Positions 33,481-42,762 of a stretch of 64,000 bases of DNA are shown here, one piece after another (the first letter of the stretch is position 1; the number at the start of each line of letters is the position of its first letter). Both the position numbers and the translations under genes were made by a program. The notes under the pieces were generated by a model, which saw nothing but the letters and a program-made list of their open reading frames with translations, had not been told where the DNA came from and searched no databases. Source of the stretch: Saprospiraceae bacterium (lineage in GTDB: Bacteria > Bacteroidota > Bacteroidia > Chitinophagales > Saprospiraceae); assembly GCA_020848695.1 (NCBI GenBank), contig JADLHT010000022.1, positions 1 through 64,000 on the forward strand, given 5' to 3'.

Positions 33481-35478
33481 GTGAATAAATGGAATTTATT
33501 AATACTTGTGATACTATCCGTATCGTTGACCTTTAGTTTTAATAATGAACTTCCTAAGGATCCTGTCAATCCATTTTATTCAAATTCAAAACCCTTGGTG
33601 AGATGGTTTTGGTTTGCAACCCGAATTGATAAAGATGATATTAGATATCAACTCGATTGGGTTAAGAAAAATAATTTCGGAGGTGTTGAAATTGCATGGT
33701 TATATCCTTTGCACCGTTATAGGGAATGGTTTATAAAGGATTATAATCGAAATTACCCTATTGACACCAGTGCCTCGAAGTGGTTAAGCAAAGAATGGAT
33801 AGAGGTAGTTGCATTTGCCAAGCAATACTCAGACTCCTTAGGTCTTGCCTGTGACTTTACTTATGGTACTGCATGGCCCACTGCAGGTCCCAATATTGAA
33901 AAAAAATATGGTACTCAAATTTATGGCGATACATCATTTGAACAACTTTTAACTTTTTCCTGGTCCTGGCCCGAGAATATGCGAGTAATCAATCATTTGG
34001 ATTCAAATGCATTTAAGATTTACTCCTTACCGCTGGAAAATGCATTCAAAGACTGCTTAAGTAAAAAGAAATCAAGCCTCTTCATGGATTCCTGGGAAAT
34101 CAAGTTGAATGCTAAAAATAAAATTTGGACACCAGGATTTGACTCTACGTTTTTTATAAATTTTGGATATGACATTAAACCCTATATGAACATTGGTTTG
34201 GATTCTTTTCCGGATGTAAGGTATGATTACATGCTGTTGTTGGATGAATACGTCACAAAAGGATTCTACCTTCCGTTTGTAGAAAAATGCAAGGAATTAG
34301 ATTCATGGTCACGAGTCCAATGTCTGGGTTCCCCTACAGATGTCATGACTGCCTATTCACTGGTTGACATTCCGGAATCTGAAGCCATGCTCAACGATCC
34401 GAATTATTCAAGGATCGTGAGTTCTTCTGCCTGTCTCTCTTCCAAAAAAATAGTCTCTTCAGAATCATTCACCTGTATGTATGGATTTCCTGCAACTTAT
34501 CTAAGACAAGAACAAACAGCCGATTTGAAAATGGTTGCAGACGCATTATTTTCCAATGGAATCAACATGCATGTTTATATCGGCATGCCTTTCAATCCTG
34601 CCGGTTCCGACACAATTGATTTTTTTGCAAGCTGTTATATTGGACCGGGAGGAAGTCTGACTGAAGAATTACCTCAACTGAATTCCTATGTTGAAAAAGT
34701 GTCCGGCTATATGCAACTGGGAAAAAGCTATACGGATGTAGCGGTTTATATTCCTTATGAAGATGCGGTAATGAAAGGTGCATTACCCAAAGAAAAACAA
34801 CGTGTATGGGTATGGGGTGAATATGAATTGAGATATGCTCAAACTCCCAATGAATTAGAAGGCTATCATCCAATATGGATCAACAGACACTTCATCGAAA
34901 AATCAGAAATCAAGAATAAACAATTGGTGGTTGGAGATGCTCGTTTCAATGTATTATATATTGATGTAGACTATTTGGACCTAAGAAGTCTAAGAAAGAT
35001 TGTTGATCATGCAACTAAAGGATTGAAAATCTGTATTAAGAAGCAACCGATGCAACCCGGACTGAATAAGTCACCGGAATTCTCACAACTCTACAATACC
35101 CTGATACAATTCAAAAATGTTTCTTTCGACTTTAATCAACTTGTCGATCATCCGCCGTTAGTCTCTGCTGATCGATTACCACAATATTGGTGTCGGGAAG
35201 ATGAACTGGGAAATAAATATTTGTTTCTTGCTCAATGGTCTTCTAAAAATCTTGTATATCCGGTCTATTCGGGTCAATCATTTATGAAGACAAGCCAAAA
35301 TTTAAATTTATCCATCTATTCTAATGGCAAGCAAAAAAATCTCAAGCTAAAATTTAAGCCCTATCAGTCTATTTTATTAAAAATTACGCCAGAAGGAAAA
35401 GTTAAGCCCATTGACATTAGTTATTACCCTAAAGATCCGATCATCAGACCTCGTGAAAAACAGAGAATGAATTTTTAG
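33481..35478 (+). CDS. Secreted GH106-like putative alpha-L-rhamnosidase
   Basis: A 665-residue exported protein (signal about 1-20 from the GTG at 33481; NLLILVILSVSLTFSF). The opening RWFWFATRIDKDDIRYQLDW and FGGVEIAWLYP match the style of the GH106 catalytic barrel. SESFTCMYGFP and LRQEQTADLKMVADALFSNGIN, about 330 residues in, match its central part. GH106 enzymes cut alpha-L-rhamnose from rhamnogalacturonan, but they are usually 1000 residues or more, so this is a short form lacking the C-terminal beta modules. The divergent GH28-like neighbour supports a pectin-type substrate. No SusC/SusD pair is nearby. Confidence 0.72.
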   Translation: MNKWNLLILVILSVSLTFSFNNELPKDPVNPFYSNSKPLVRWFWFATRIDKDDIRYQLDWVKKNNFGGVEIAWLYPLHRYREWFIKDYNRNYPIDTSASKWLSKEWIEVVAFAKQYSDSLGLACDFTYGTAWPTAGPNIEKKYGTQIYGDTSFEQLLTFSWSWPENMRVINHLDSNAFKIYSLPLENAFKDCLSKKKSSLFMDSWEIKLNAKNKIWTPGFDSTFFINFGYDIKPYMNIGLDSFPDVRYDYMLLLDEYVTKGFYLPFVEKCKELDSWSRVQCLGSPTDVMTAYSLVDIPESEAMLNDPNYSRIVSSSACLSSKKIVSSESFTCMYGFPATYLRQEQTADLKMVADALFSNGINMHVYIGMPFNPAGSDTIDFFASCYIGPGGSLTEELPQLNSYVEKVSGYMQLGKSYTDVAVYIPYEDAVMKGALPKEKQRVWVWGEYELRYAQTPNELEGYHPIWINRHFIEKSEIKNKQLVVGDARFNVLYIDVDYLDLRSLRKIVDHATKGLKICIKKQPMQPGLNKSPEFSQLYNTLIQFKNVSFDFNQLVDHPPLVSADRLPQYWCREDELGNKYLFLAQWSSKNLVYPVYSGQSFMKTSQNLNLSIYSNGKQKNLKLKFKPYQSILLKITPEGKVKPIDISYYPKDPIIRPREKQRMNF

Positions 35479-35620
35479 ATGAGCACATTTAAAAAATTTC
35501 ATATTGAAAATAATCAATTGGAAAATATTATTTCATTCAGTTTTTAGACTGGCCTTAGTATTATAAAATAAGGGTATTAGTAATTCATGTAATTTTTTTA
35601 ATTTGTATAAAATATTGATT

Positions 35621-35668
<48 letters not shown>

Positions 35669-35762
35669 TCTAAAATTACCCAATTCTGGTTATTGCAAAT
35701 TCATCTTTGTAATTCTAAACTTGTTCTCAATTAATATTTCTAACAAATAAAAGTAATCAATC

Positions 35763-36254
35763 ATTAAAAAACTTAGATACTTAATACTAACCCTGTTAAT
35801 CATATGCTGTGATACTAATCAAAAAAACTTATCTAATAATAACAATTCTTCCTCACTTAGCCCAAGAACTCAGAGCTATGTCTGGGATATCTGCAGACCT
35901 AGCTCAGAGTCTAATGCTGCTTATAGGGTAACCGCTACGGGTTACACAAGTATTTCATTTACACCAAGCTGCGGAAGTCCGGATTGTGTAGATGATGGGA
36001 GCGGGACCTTATCCAGTCAGGCGCAGGCAACTATTGTTTGTAACTCTACTACACTCTCTTGGAATTCAGGAACATGTACATTAGCTTTACCCTACTATAC
36101 TAAATCATTTATTAGACAATACTCTAATGGCACCTGCCAAACACATGGATTTGACTTTGATCCTACTTCTTGCCCTTCCACTCCGGATGGAGACATTTAT
36201 AAGTCTATCCACAATGCGCTCCTTATGTTAATTAAAATGCCCCATCCTGCGTAG
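35763..36254 (+). CDS. Putative lipoprotein gene lacking a canonical start codon
   Basis: The plus strand is open for 163 codons between a TAA at 35754-35756 and a TAG at 36252-36254. It reads like a lipoprotein: IKKLRYLILTLLIICC with the lipobox Cys near residue 15, an Asn/Ser-rich spacer, and a mature part with regularly placed Cys (CGSPDC, VCNST, GTCT, GTCQ, SCPS). The codon where Met is expected is ATT (35763), and the only ATG in frame is near the 3' end. Either AUU is used as start, or an ATG has mutated (or been misread), making this a pseudogene. The family is not recognised. Confidence 0.6.
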   Translation: MKKLRYLILTLLIICCDTNQKNLSNNNNSSSLSPRTQSYVWDICRPSSESNAAYRVTATGYTSISFTPSCGSPDCVDDGSGTLSSQAQATIVCNSTTLSWNSGTCTLALPYYTKSFIRQYSNGTCQTHGFDFDPTSCPSTPDGDIYKSIHNALLMLIKMPHPA

Positions 36255-36284
36255 TGATCACATCTCATTAATTATAAGAATAAT

Positions 36285-36292
36285 TAACTTTG
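36285..36292 (+). promoter_or_regulatory. -7 box of the T9SS cargo gene (TAACTTTG)
   Basis: This plus-strand octamer lies 21 bp before the ATG at 36314. It overlaps the alternative TTG start at 36290, which it rules out. Confidence 0.5.
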
Positions 36293-36313
36293 ACAAATAA
36301 AAAACCAAGCTAT

Positions 36314-37843
36314 ATGTCTGTTTCGAGAATTAACTTTTCGATCATAATTTCAATCTATTTTTTATTCTTCCTTTGTCAAGTTAGTGCTCAAAAATATATC
36401 ATAGATTCCAGCTTTGGAGTGAATGGCAGTTTTGAGTTTACACCAGTTCGTTCTACTTCTTTCGGAGGGTGTGCAATAAATGATCAAAATCAGATATATT
36501 TGTTTGCTTCTGATCTTCTATTCTACCTCGACAGCACAGGTACTATGATATCTGGAAGCTCTCGTAATAATCCAGATACATTTAAGAATGGATCTTTTTC
36601 ATCTTATTATAATAGCTTTAGACAGGTCTCAAACGAAACTGTATTTTATGCTTTAGATAAATCGGGCGTTATTGGGCTGGATATTAATATTAGAAAAGTA
36701 AATATAAACAGCATAGATGACTTTACCTTTAGTAATTTGAATACTATTGAACTAACCAAGTGCATTAATTTTGATGGTCTGGGATATGGACAAATCAGTG
36801 ATAATTATATCGTCGCCACATCAGATTACCTTCCTGGCGGAAATTTCTATAAATTAAAACTATTTCACATTTTATCGGACGGAAGTATTGATTCAATTTT
36901 CCATTACTTACCAGATACTTGTGACCTTCAACAATTTTTATGTCAAGTAACCTTGACAAATATTGTGGAAGATTCTCAAGGCAGCCTTTACTTAGGATAT
37001 ACTTTCGATAATAATGATTCTTTATATTTTAATCTTGTGAAACTAAAGTCTGATTTAAAACTTAATACTGACTTTGGTAACAATGGATTTTTAAGAATTC
37101 AATCCACAGATAGATCAAACAATCTTGCTTATATATTACAATCTACTCTACTAGTAGATATTAACTCTAATCTGTACTTATTTCTTAATAATACTTCAAA
37201 TCTCTTTATTCAAAAACGTCACGAAGATGGATCAATTGATAATAATTTCGGTATTAATGGTCAAGTAAAGTTTCAGTTTCACAATCCAAATTCAAGAATA
37301 AATCGAATTACTGCTATTTATTCAAAAGAGCAGGATGAAATTTTATTTTTCTTATATAATGATTCATTAAGGAATTCAAAATTTTTTGGAATATATTCTA
37401 ATGGTAAAATAGATACAGAAATTGAGCACAATGGAGGAATATTCTTAAATGGCGAAGTTATAAGCATTACAAAAATTAATGAAGCAGAATTTCTAGTGTT
37501 AGAAGCTTCAGATCTACCTTCTGATCGAACGACAAAGCTTTCCAAATTGATTAAAAACCCAATCTCTACTCAAGTCAACATTAAAGTAAATCAAAAACTG
37601 GATGCAATTCCAAATCCATTTACAGAATCAACTATCATTAAATTTCCTGATAAACTAGAAGGTCAACTAAAAAGTATTCAAATCATCTCTTTAGATGGAA
37701 GATCTATAAAAAATCTTAGCTGTTACGATAATTTTTTAAAGCTAAATCTACAAGATATTAATTTAAGTATATTCATTCTGAAAGTATCTAGTTCATTAGG
37801 TTATAATGACAATTTAATATTAAAAAAACTATCTTCAAATTAA
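36314..37843 (+). CDS. Secreted delta-60-repeat protein with type IX sorting domain
   Basis: This 509-residue cargo protein has a signal peptide (about 1-25, ending QVSAQ). Delta-60-type repeats carry the D-x-x-F-G-x-x-G signature (DSSFGVNG, NTDFGNNG, DNNFGING). The C-terminal type A T9SS sorting domain starts at AIPNPFTESTIIKF and ends in NLILKKLSSN. It should be exported by Sec, then secreted or surface-anchored by the type IX system, which removes the C-terminal domain. The repeats probably form a beta-propeller-like structure; the ligand is unknown. The start is the ATG at 36314, fixed by the promoter box. Confidence 0.85.
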   Translation: MSVSRINFSIIISIYFLFFLCQVSAQKYIIDSSFGVNGSFEFTPVRSTSFGGCAINDQNQIYLFASDLLFYLDSTGTMISGSSRNNPDTFKNGSFSSYYNSFRQVSNETVFYALDKSGVIGLDINIRKVNINSIDDFTFSNLNTIELTKCINFDGLGYGQISDNYIVATSDYLPGGNFYKLKLFHILSDGSIDSIFHYLPDTCDLQQFLCQVTLTNIVEDSQGSLYLGYTFDNNDSLYFNLVKLKSDLKLNTDFGNNGFLRIQSTDRSNNLAYILQSTLLVDINSNLYLFLNNTSNLFIQKRHEDGSIDNNFGINGQVKFQFHNPNSRINRITAIYSKEQDEILFFLYNDSLRNSKFFGIYSNGKIDTEIEHNGGIFLNGEVISITKINEAEFLVLEASDLPSDRTTKLSKLIKNPISTQVNIKVNQKLDAIPNPFTESTIIKFPDKLEGQLKSIQIISLDGRSIKNLSCYDNFLKLNLQDINLSIFILKVSSSLGYNDNLILKKLSSN

Positions 37844-37876
37844 TTAATTCCGGGTAAACATTTTTTTAATTAATTT
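37837..37876. terminator. AT-only inverted repeat between convergent genes
   Basis: AAATTAATTAA (37837-37847) pairs with TTAATTAATTT (37866-37876) across an 18-base loop, followed by T residues. It lies exactly between the T9SS gene stop and the acyltransferase stop. The stem has no G or C, so it is a weak bidirectional terminator at best. Confidence 0.3.
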
Positions 37877-38434
37877 TTAAAGTGATTTGTGGAGAATTTT
37901 TGCTGGAACACCAACAATTACTGAATCATCAGGAAAGGAATCAACGACAACTGCCCCGGCACCAACAATACATCTTCTTCCCAATTGTACGCCTTGTAAA
38001 ATTATAGCTCCGGTTCCAATATATGAACCTTCACCAATACGAACAGATGCTTTGGTCCTTGGATAAATTCGAGAGAGCTGACGCTCACCAAAATCAGAAT
38101 GGGTTATAATACAGACTCTGCTTCCAATTGCTACTTCTGATCCTAAGATAATTTGATCCGTCAAATCTAGAACAACAGATCTTCCAATAAAACAATTGGA
38201 CCCAATTCGCAATCTTGAAAAATCATGGGTAGAATCCTCATCACCCGTTGCATTCTCTATGATCAGCCCTCCCTTACAATGCAAGCTTTGACCAATATTG
38301 GCATTATACTTTACCAGAATATGAGGAATCAATGAACCACGAACAGATTCCAGCATTCTAACTACATGATTAAATCCCAATAATCGCTGTAAAAGATCAA
38401 TGTAATTTATATAAAAAAATTTTAGAAAACTCAC
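37877..38434 (-). CDS. Hexapeptide-repeat acyltransferase (LbH family)
   Basis: This 185-residue cytoplasmic enzyme shows left-handed beta-helix hexapeptide repeats (IGSNCFIGRSVVLDL, GSEVAIGSRVCIITHS, IGEGSYIGTGAIILQGVQLGRRCIVGAGAVVVDSFPDDSVIVGVPAKIL). The ending is typical of WcaF/serine- or sugar-O-acetyltransferases. It begins with GTG at 38434. The acceptor is unknown; a cell-surface sugar is likely. It is 46 bp downstream of relA/spoT on the same strand. Confidence 0.87.
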   Translation of the reverse strand: MSFLKFFYINYIDLLQRLLGFNHVVRMLESVRGSLIPHILVKYNANIGQSLHCKGGLIIENATGDEDSTHDFSRLRIGSNCFIGRSVVLDLTDQIILGSEVAIGSRVCIITHSDFGERQLSRIYPRTKASVRIGEGSYIGTGAIILQGVQLGRRCIVGAGAVVVDSFPDDSVIVGVPAKILHKSL

Positions 38435-38480
38435 TGCGAATCTAATTTAATTTAGAAGCGACTGACAGCTGTCAGAAAAA

Positions 38481-40709
38481 TCAAACATCTCGAACAACAC
38501 TGGATATACCTTTAACTTTCAACAACGAATTTACTATCTGATCAATATGATCTTTGTTGCTTACTACAATACTTACTTTACCTTCAAAAGTGCCTTCGTG
38601 TGACATGATACTGAATGAACGAATATTCACACCATGTACACTGGATATGGTATGAGATATCCTTTCAATTACACCTACTCCTTCATCAATTCCATTAATC
38701 ATCAGATCAGCTGTAAACTTATCACCTTTGGAATGTGTCCATTCTGCTTTAAGAATTCTGTAGCTGTAATTGACCATCAGATTTTGAGCATTCTTGCAAT
38801 TAATTCGATGAATTCTCACTCCGGATCCGGAAGTTACATAAGCAAATATATCATCACCTTGAACGGGACTGCAACAACTTGCCAGACTATATTTATAGGT
38901 TTTTGCGTCTTCGCCATTTATGATTAACTTACCTGTTGTATTATATGTTTTCTCTTTCGACTCTGATTCATCTTCTTTTGCAGATTCTTTATTTTTTATT
39001 GGAATAAGTCGGCTTCCTTCAATATTAAAATTTTTAATCAGATCCTGCCATTCCTGAACACCATTATGGATATCAACAAAAAGATCTATTTTGTTTTTAT
39101 AGCCAAGACTTTTAAGAATGATCTCCATATTCTCTTCAAGTGGAATTTTGGCAGATTTGAATTTTCTTTCCAAAATTTCCTTGCCATATTCTGAAACTAT
39201 TTTTTGTTCTTCTTTAAGTGCAGATCTGATTTTGGATTTGGCCTTGCTGGTAGTCACCATTTTTAACCAATCTTCCGTTGGCTTCTGTTTTGTACTGGTT
39301 ATAACCATAATCTGATCACCGCTTACCAGTTCGTATCCAAACGGAACCAATTTATTATTGATCTTACACGCATTGGTCTTAATACCCACATCCGAATGGA
39401 TATAAAAAGCAAAATCAAGAGCAGTTGCTCCTTTAGGTAGAACAATCATATCTCCTTTGGGAGTATAAACGTAAACTTCTTCACCATAAAGATTTGCTTT
39501 AAAATCATTAAGAAATTCAATGGCATCATTGTGCGGCGTTTCAAGTACATCTTTAATACTATTGAACCAATGATCATATATACCATGAATATTGGAGACC
39601 CCTTTATACTTCCAATGTGAAGCATACCCTTTTTCTGCAATATCATCCATTCGTTCTGATCTTATCTGCACCTCAACATATTTACCTGCTTTGCTGATAA
39701 CAGTAGTATGCAAAGACTCATAACCGTTTGCTCGAGGTGTTGTAATCCAATCCCGCAACCTCTCCGGAATGGGTTTGTGAACATCTGTAACTATGGAATA
39801 GATCTGCCAACAAATTGTTTTTTCCAAATCTTTGGGTACATCTACAATTATTCTTATGGCAAAAAGATCATAAATTTCTTCAAATTTTACTCGTTTGGAT
39901 TTAATTTTATTGGCAATCGATGATATTGACTTTGGTCTTCCGAATATTCGATATGGAATATTTAGCTGATCAAGTTTAGTTTTAATGGGTTTGATAAATT
40001 CGGTAATAAATTTATTTCTTTCTTTCTGTGTCTCTAGTAATCTTGAGGCAATTTGTTTGTAAATATCGGGTTCTGTAATTTTTAAACAGATATCCTGAAA
40101 TTCGGATTTTAAACTATACAAACCCAAACGATGTGCAAGCGGAGCATAAATAAAACTTGTTTCTGCGGCAATCCGTAATTGTTTATGCTTAGACATTGCA
40201 TCAATGGTCCTTAAATTGTGCAAGCGGTCTGCCATTTTTATTAAAATTACCCTAACATCATCTACAAGAGTACTCAGGACTTTTTTAAAATTCTCGGCTT
40301 GCGGGCTTTCTACATTATAGAGTCCATCCAATTTGGTAAGTCCATCGACTATTTGTCCAATCTTATCTCCAAATTCTGTCCTCACCTGATCTATTGTAAC
40401 GGGGGTATCTTCTACTACATCATGAAGTAAGGCTCCAATAACAGATTTGAACCCCAAACCAAATTCCTCAAAACAAATTCTTGCTACTTCCAGAGGATGT
40501 GTAATATAAGGCTCGCCGGATTTTCGTCTTTGGCTTCCATGAGCTTTTAAAGCAAACTCAAATGCTCTGCGGACATCTTTTTTTTCTAAATCCGAAATTT
40601 TAGACTGGTTAATGGATCGGAATAACTTTCGATAAGCTGTGCGGATTAAATGCTGGTCGCTCTGTGGCCAGACAAATTCAGGAATATCTAAAAGTTGACT
40701 TATGATCAT
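38481..40709 (-). CDS. Bifunctional (p)ppGpp synthetase/hydrolase (RelA/SpoT)
   Basis: This 742-residue stringent-response enzyme has the N-terminal HD hydrolase domain intact (HPLEVAR, then LLHDVVEDTP). The synthetase domain shows RPKSISSIANK, EEIYDLFAIRII and GYESLHTTV, so both activities are predicted. TGS (VYVYTPKGDMIVLPKGATALDFA) and C-terminal ACT domains follow. A TATATTTG box ends 10 bp before its ATG, leaving almost no leader. As the only long RelA/SpoT homologue here, it is probably the Rel-type enzyme. Confidence 0.95.
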   Translation of the reverse strand: MIISQLLDIPEFVWPQSDQHLIRTAYRKLFRSINQSKISDLEKKDVRRAFEFALKAHGSQRRKSGEPYITHPLEVARICFEEFGLGFKSVIGALLHDVVEDTPVTIDQVRTEFGDKIGQIVDGLTKLDGLYNVESPQAENFKKVLSTLVDDVRVILIKMADRLHNLRTIDAMSKHKQLRIAAETSFIYAPLAHRLGLYSLKSEFQDICLKITEPDIYKQIASRLLETQKERNKFITEFIKPIKTKLDQLNIPYRIFGRPKSISSIANKIKSKRVKFEEIYDLFAIRIIVDVPKDLEKTICWQIYSIVTDVHKPIPERLRDWITTPRANGYESLHTTVISKAGKYVEVQIRSERMDDIAEKGYASHWKYKGVSNIHGIYDHWFNSIKDVLETPHNDAIEFLNDFKANLYGEEVYVYTPKGDMIVLPKGATALDFAFYIHSDVGIKTNACKINNKLVPFGYELVSGDQIMVITSTKQKPTEDWLKMVTTSKAKSKIRSALKEEQKIVSEYGKEILERKFKSAKIPLEENMEIILKSLGYKNKIDLFVDIHNGVQEWQDLIKNFNIEGSRLIPIKNKESAKEDESESKEKTYNTTGKLIINGEDAKTYKYSLASCCSPVQGDDIFAYVTSGSGVRIHRINCKNAQNLMVNYSYRILKAEWTHSKGDKFTADLMINGIDEGVGVIERISHTISSVHGVNIRSFSIMSHEGTFEGKVSIVVSNKDHIDQIVNSLLKVKGISSVVRDV

Positions 40710-40719
40710 AGGATCAAGG

Positions 40720-40727
40720 CAAATATA
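40720..40727 (-). promoter_or_regulatory. -7 box of relA/spoT (TATATTTG)
   Basis: A minus-strand TAnnTTTG octamer lies 10 bp before the ATG. The expected transcript start lies about 5 nt further on, giving a leader of only a few bases. Confidence 0.5.
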
Positions 40728-41123
40728 AAGAAAAAATGAAAAGAGTGTACTATTTGTCCAATAACAAACCGCACAAGAAGTTAATAAGATATTTATTTTC
40801 TGTAATTTACATATTAATATATAATTAAATATATATTCAATAATTTCAGTCGTGCAATAATTAACTTAAAAGGTATTTATTTGCATATTTAAATAACAAG
40901 CTTAATTTAGTTAACTCATTATATGCTTGATTATCTGTAATTTGTGTATTGCATCGGATAATTGTTGGATCCTATTTTATAAATCAATAATTAATATTCA
41001 GCCGAAATGGCTTAACTTAAATCAATTTTATTCACCTGTTTACATATATCATAATTTAATAATTTATAAATAGAAATATTATTGGTTCTATTACTTTATT
41101 ATTCAAGCAATATGATAAAGTGC

Positions 41124-41131
41124 TATATTTG
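41124..41131 (+). promoter_or_regulatory. -7 box of tRNA-Leu (TATATTTG)
   Basis: The octamer ends 9 bp before the first base of the tRNA, the right distance for a transcript starting just before the mature 5' end. Confidence 0.55.
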
Positions 41132-41140
41132 CGCCTCTTT

Positions 41141-41222
41141 GCGGGTGTGGTGAAATTGGTAGACACGCCAGACTTAGGATCTGGTGCCGTGAGGTATGGG
41201 GGTTCGAGTCCCTTCACCCGCA
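41141..41222 (+). tRNA. tRNA-Leu (anticodon UAG)
   Basis: An 82-nt class II tRNA. Acceptor GCGGGTG pairs with CACCCGC, followed by discriminator A. The anticodon stem CCAGA/TCTGG encloses CTTAGGA, with TAG at 41175-41177. The variable arm is followed by the T arm GGTTCGAGTCC. CCA is not encoded, so it must be added after 3' trimming. It lies 66 bp before tig and may share its transcript. Confidence 0.97.
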
Positions 41223-41288
41223 CTTTTCAAAAACGCTATGAGTAGAACAAATTCCTAACTTTTACCTTTAATTAAGTGTTTTAATCCT

Positions 41289-42659
41289 ATGCAAGTAATT
41301 TATCATTCTACCGCCTTTAATCAGGGTAACCTTAAAATCAAGATCGAGGAAAACGATTTCAAGGCAGACGTCAATAAAGAAATTGAACAGATCCGTAAAA
41401 AAGCTAAGATTAAAGGTTTTAGACAAGGAGCCGTTCCCTATTCAATGATCAGCAAACTATATGGTGAATCGATTAAAGCAGAGATTCTTAATAAAATTAT
41501 TAACAAAGCCGTAGAAGAATATCAACTGGACAATAAAATTAATTTTATCGGAGACATTCTTCCTCATGAGGATTCTAACAAATCTAATATTGATTCAGAG
41601 GAATTTGAATTTCTGTTTGATGTTGGGATTGCTCCTGAAGTGAATCTAGACAAGTTTATTCAAGACCATACATTGCCTAAATTTTCGATTAACATATCTG
41701 ATAAAGAATTGGAAACCGAAAAGGAAGCATTCTTAAATCATTTCAGCCAATTTAATGAAACAGATTCTCCCATTGAGGAAAAAGATATGGTTAAATTGAA
41801 AGTCAGCGAACTCCAAGATGGAATGTTAAAAGAAGGTGGAATAGTATCGGATTTTTCTGTATTACTTGACGAACATATTGGTGATGAACTTAGAAAAGAC
41901 TTGCTAAATAAAAAGACTGGAGATCAGATTAGAATCAACATCAGAAAGGTTGAAAAAGAACTGGATGACAAGGCTATTAGAAAATATTTCTTAAAAATAG
42001 ATGAAGACAAAGAATTTGAAGATTTCTATAATGCAAATATCGAAAGCGTGAGTCGAAAACTCAGACCTGAGCTAAATGAAGAATTGTATAAAAAAGCATA
42101 TGGAGAGGATACTTCCATCCAGGATGAGGAAGGACTTAAAAATCGTCTGAAGGATGATTTGCAATCACATTATAACGGTGAAGCTGAAAGTTATCTGAAT
42201 TACTTTCTGTATAAAAAGATAATTGAATGGAAAGAATTACAATATCCGGATACTTTTTTGAAAGCATGGCTTGTTAAAACTTTTGACGAATGGAAAAACA
42301 AATCCGATCATGACTTTGAACATGACTTTATACACTACAAAGAAGGATTAAATTGGCAATTGTTTAAAAACACAATTAACCAAAAAGAAAAAATTACAGT
42401 TGAAGCTGAGTTTGTTAAAAATATTATCATCAACCGTTACCAGGAACAGATTCCAGGATTAAACTTCACACAAGAACAATGGAATCAGATTGCTTCCAAT
42501 GTATTAAGTGATAAAGAGAAAGCCAAGGAATTTATAACCGAAGCCAGTAATTTTAAAACTCAGGAATGGTTAAGAAACCAGATGTCACTTGAAGAAATCA
42601 ATATAACAATCGAAGAATTCAAAGAAAAGGTAAAAGCTTTAAAAGCTCATATTCATTAA
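41289..42659 (+). CDS. tig: Trigger factor with degenerate PPIase region
   Basis: Trigger factor binds ribosomes at the peptide exit and shields nascent chains. The 456 residues begin with the ribosome-binding domain, which carries the signature KGFRQGAVPYSMI (about 43-55). A long helical C-terminal chaperone domain follows. The middle region (about 150-235) has FKBP-domain length but lacks the usual GFE and FPxxY features, so prolyl isomerase activity is doubtful; this degeneration is common in Bacteroidota. It stands first in the classical tig-clpP-clpX order. Confidence 0.9.
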   Translation: MQVIYHSTAFNQGNLKIKIEENDFKADVNKEIEQIRKKAKIKGFRQGAVPYSMISKLYGESIKAEILNKIINKAVEEYQLDNKINFIGDILPHEDSNKSNIDSEEFEFLFDVGIAPEVNLDKFIQDHTLPKFSINISDKELETEKEAFLNHFSQFNETDSPIEEKDMVKLKVSELQDGMLKEGGIVSDFSVLLDEHIGDELRKDLLNKKTGDQIRINIRKVEKELDDKAIRKYFLKIDEDKEFEDFYNANIESVSRKLRPELNEELYKKAYGEDTSIQDEEGLKNRLKDDLQSHYNGEAESYLNYFLYKKIIEWKELQYPDTFLKAWLVKTFDEWKNKSDHDFEHDFIHYKEGLNWQLFKNTINQKEKITVEAEFVKNIIINRYQEQIPGLNFTQEQWNQIASNVLSDKEKAKEFITEASNFKTQEWLRNQMSLEEINITIEEFKEKVKALKAHIH

Positions 42660-42762
42660 AAAAATATTTTATTCAATCAAAGGCAGCAAAGAAAAATAGA
42701 ATTTGATAAAAATAAATTAGTTTTACAATCTCACATTAAATAATCAAATAAATATTAGAGAA

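Larger units (their letters stand above)
40710..41140. other. 431-bp intergenic stretch between relA/spoT and tRNA-Leu
   Basis: It holds two promoter-like boxes (40720-40727 minus; 41124-41131 plus) at its two ends. The middle is very AT-rich, has stops in all frames, and shows no gene or clear hairpin. Confidence 0.6.

Noticed and set aside
35479..35547. 22-codon ORF with ATG directly after the GH106-like stop
   Set aside because: It is too short, has no family signal or promoter, and its composition is like the AT-rich spacer that follows.
40728..41123. Possible replication origin in the AT-rich gap near tRNA-Leu
   Set aside because: No cluster of DnaA boxes and no dnaA, dnaN or gidA neighbours were seen.
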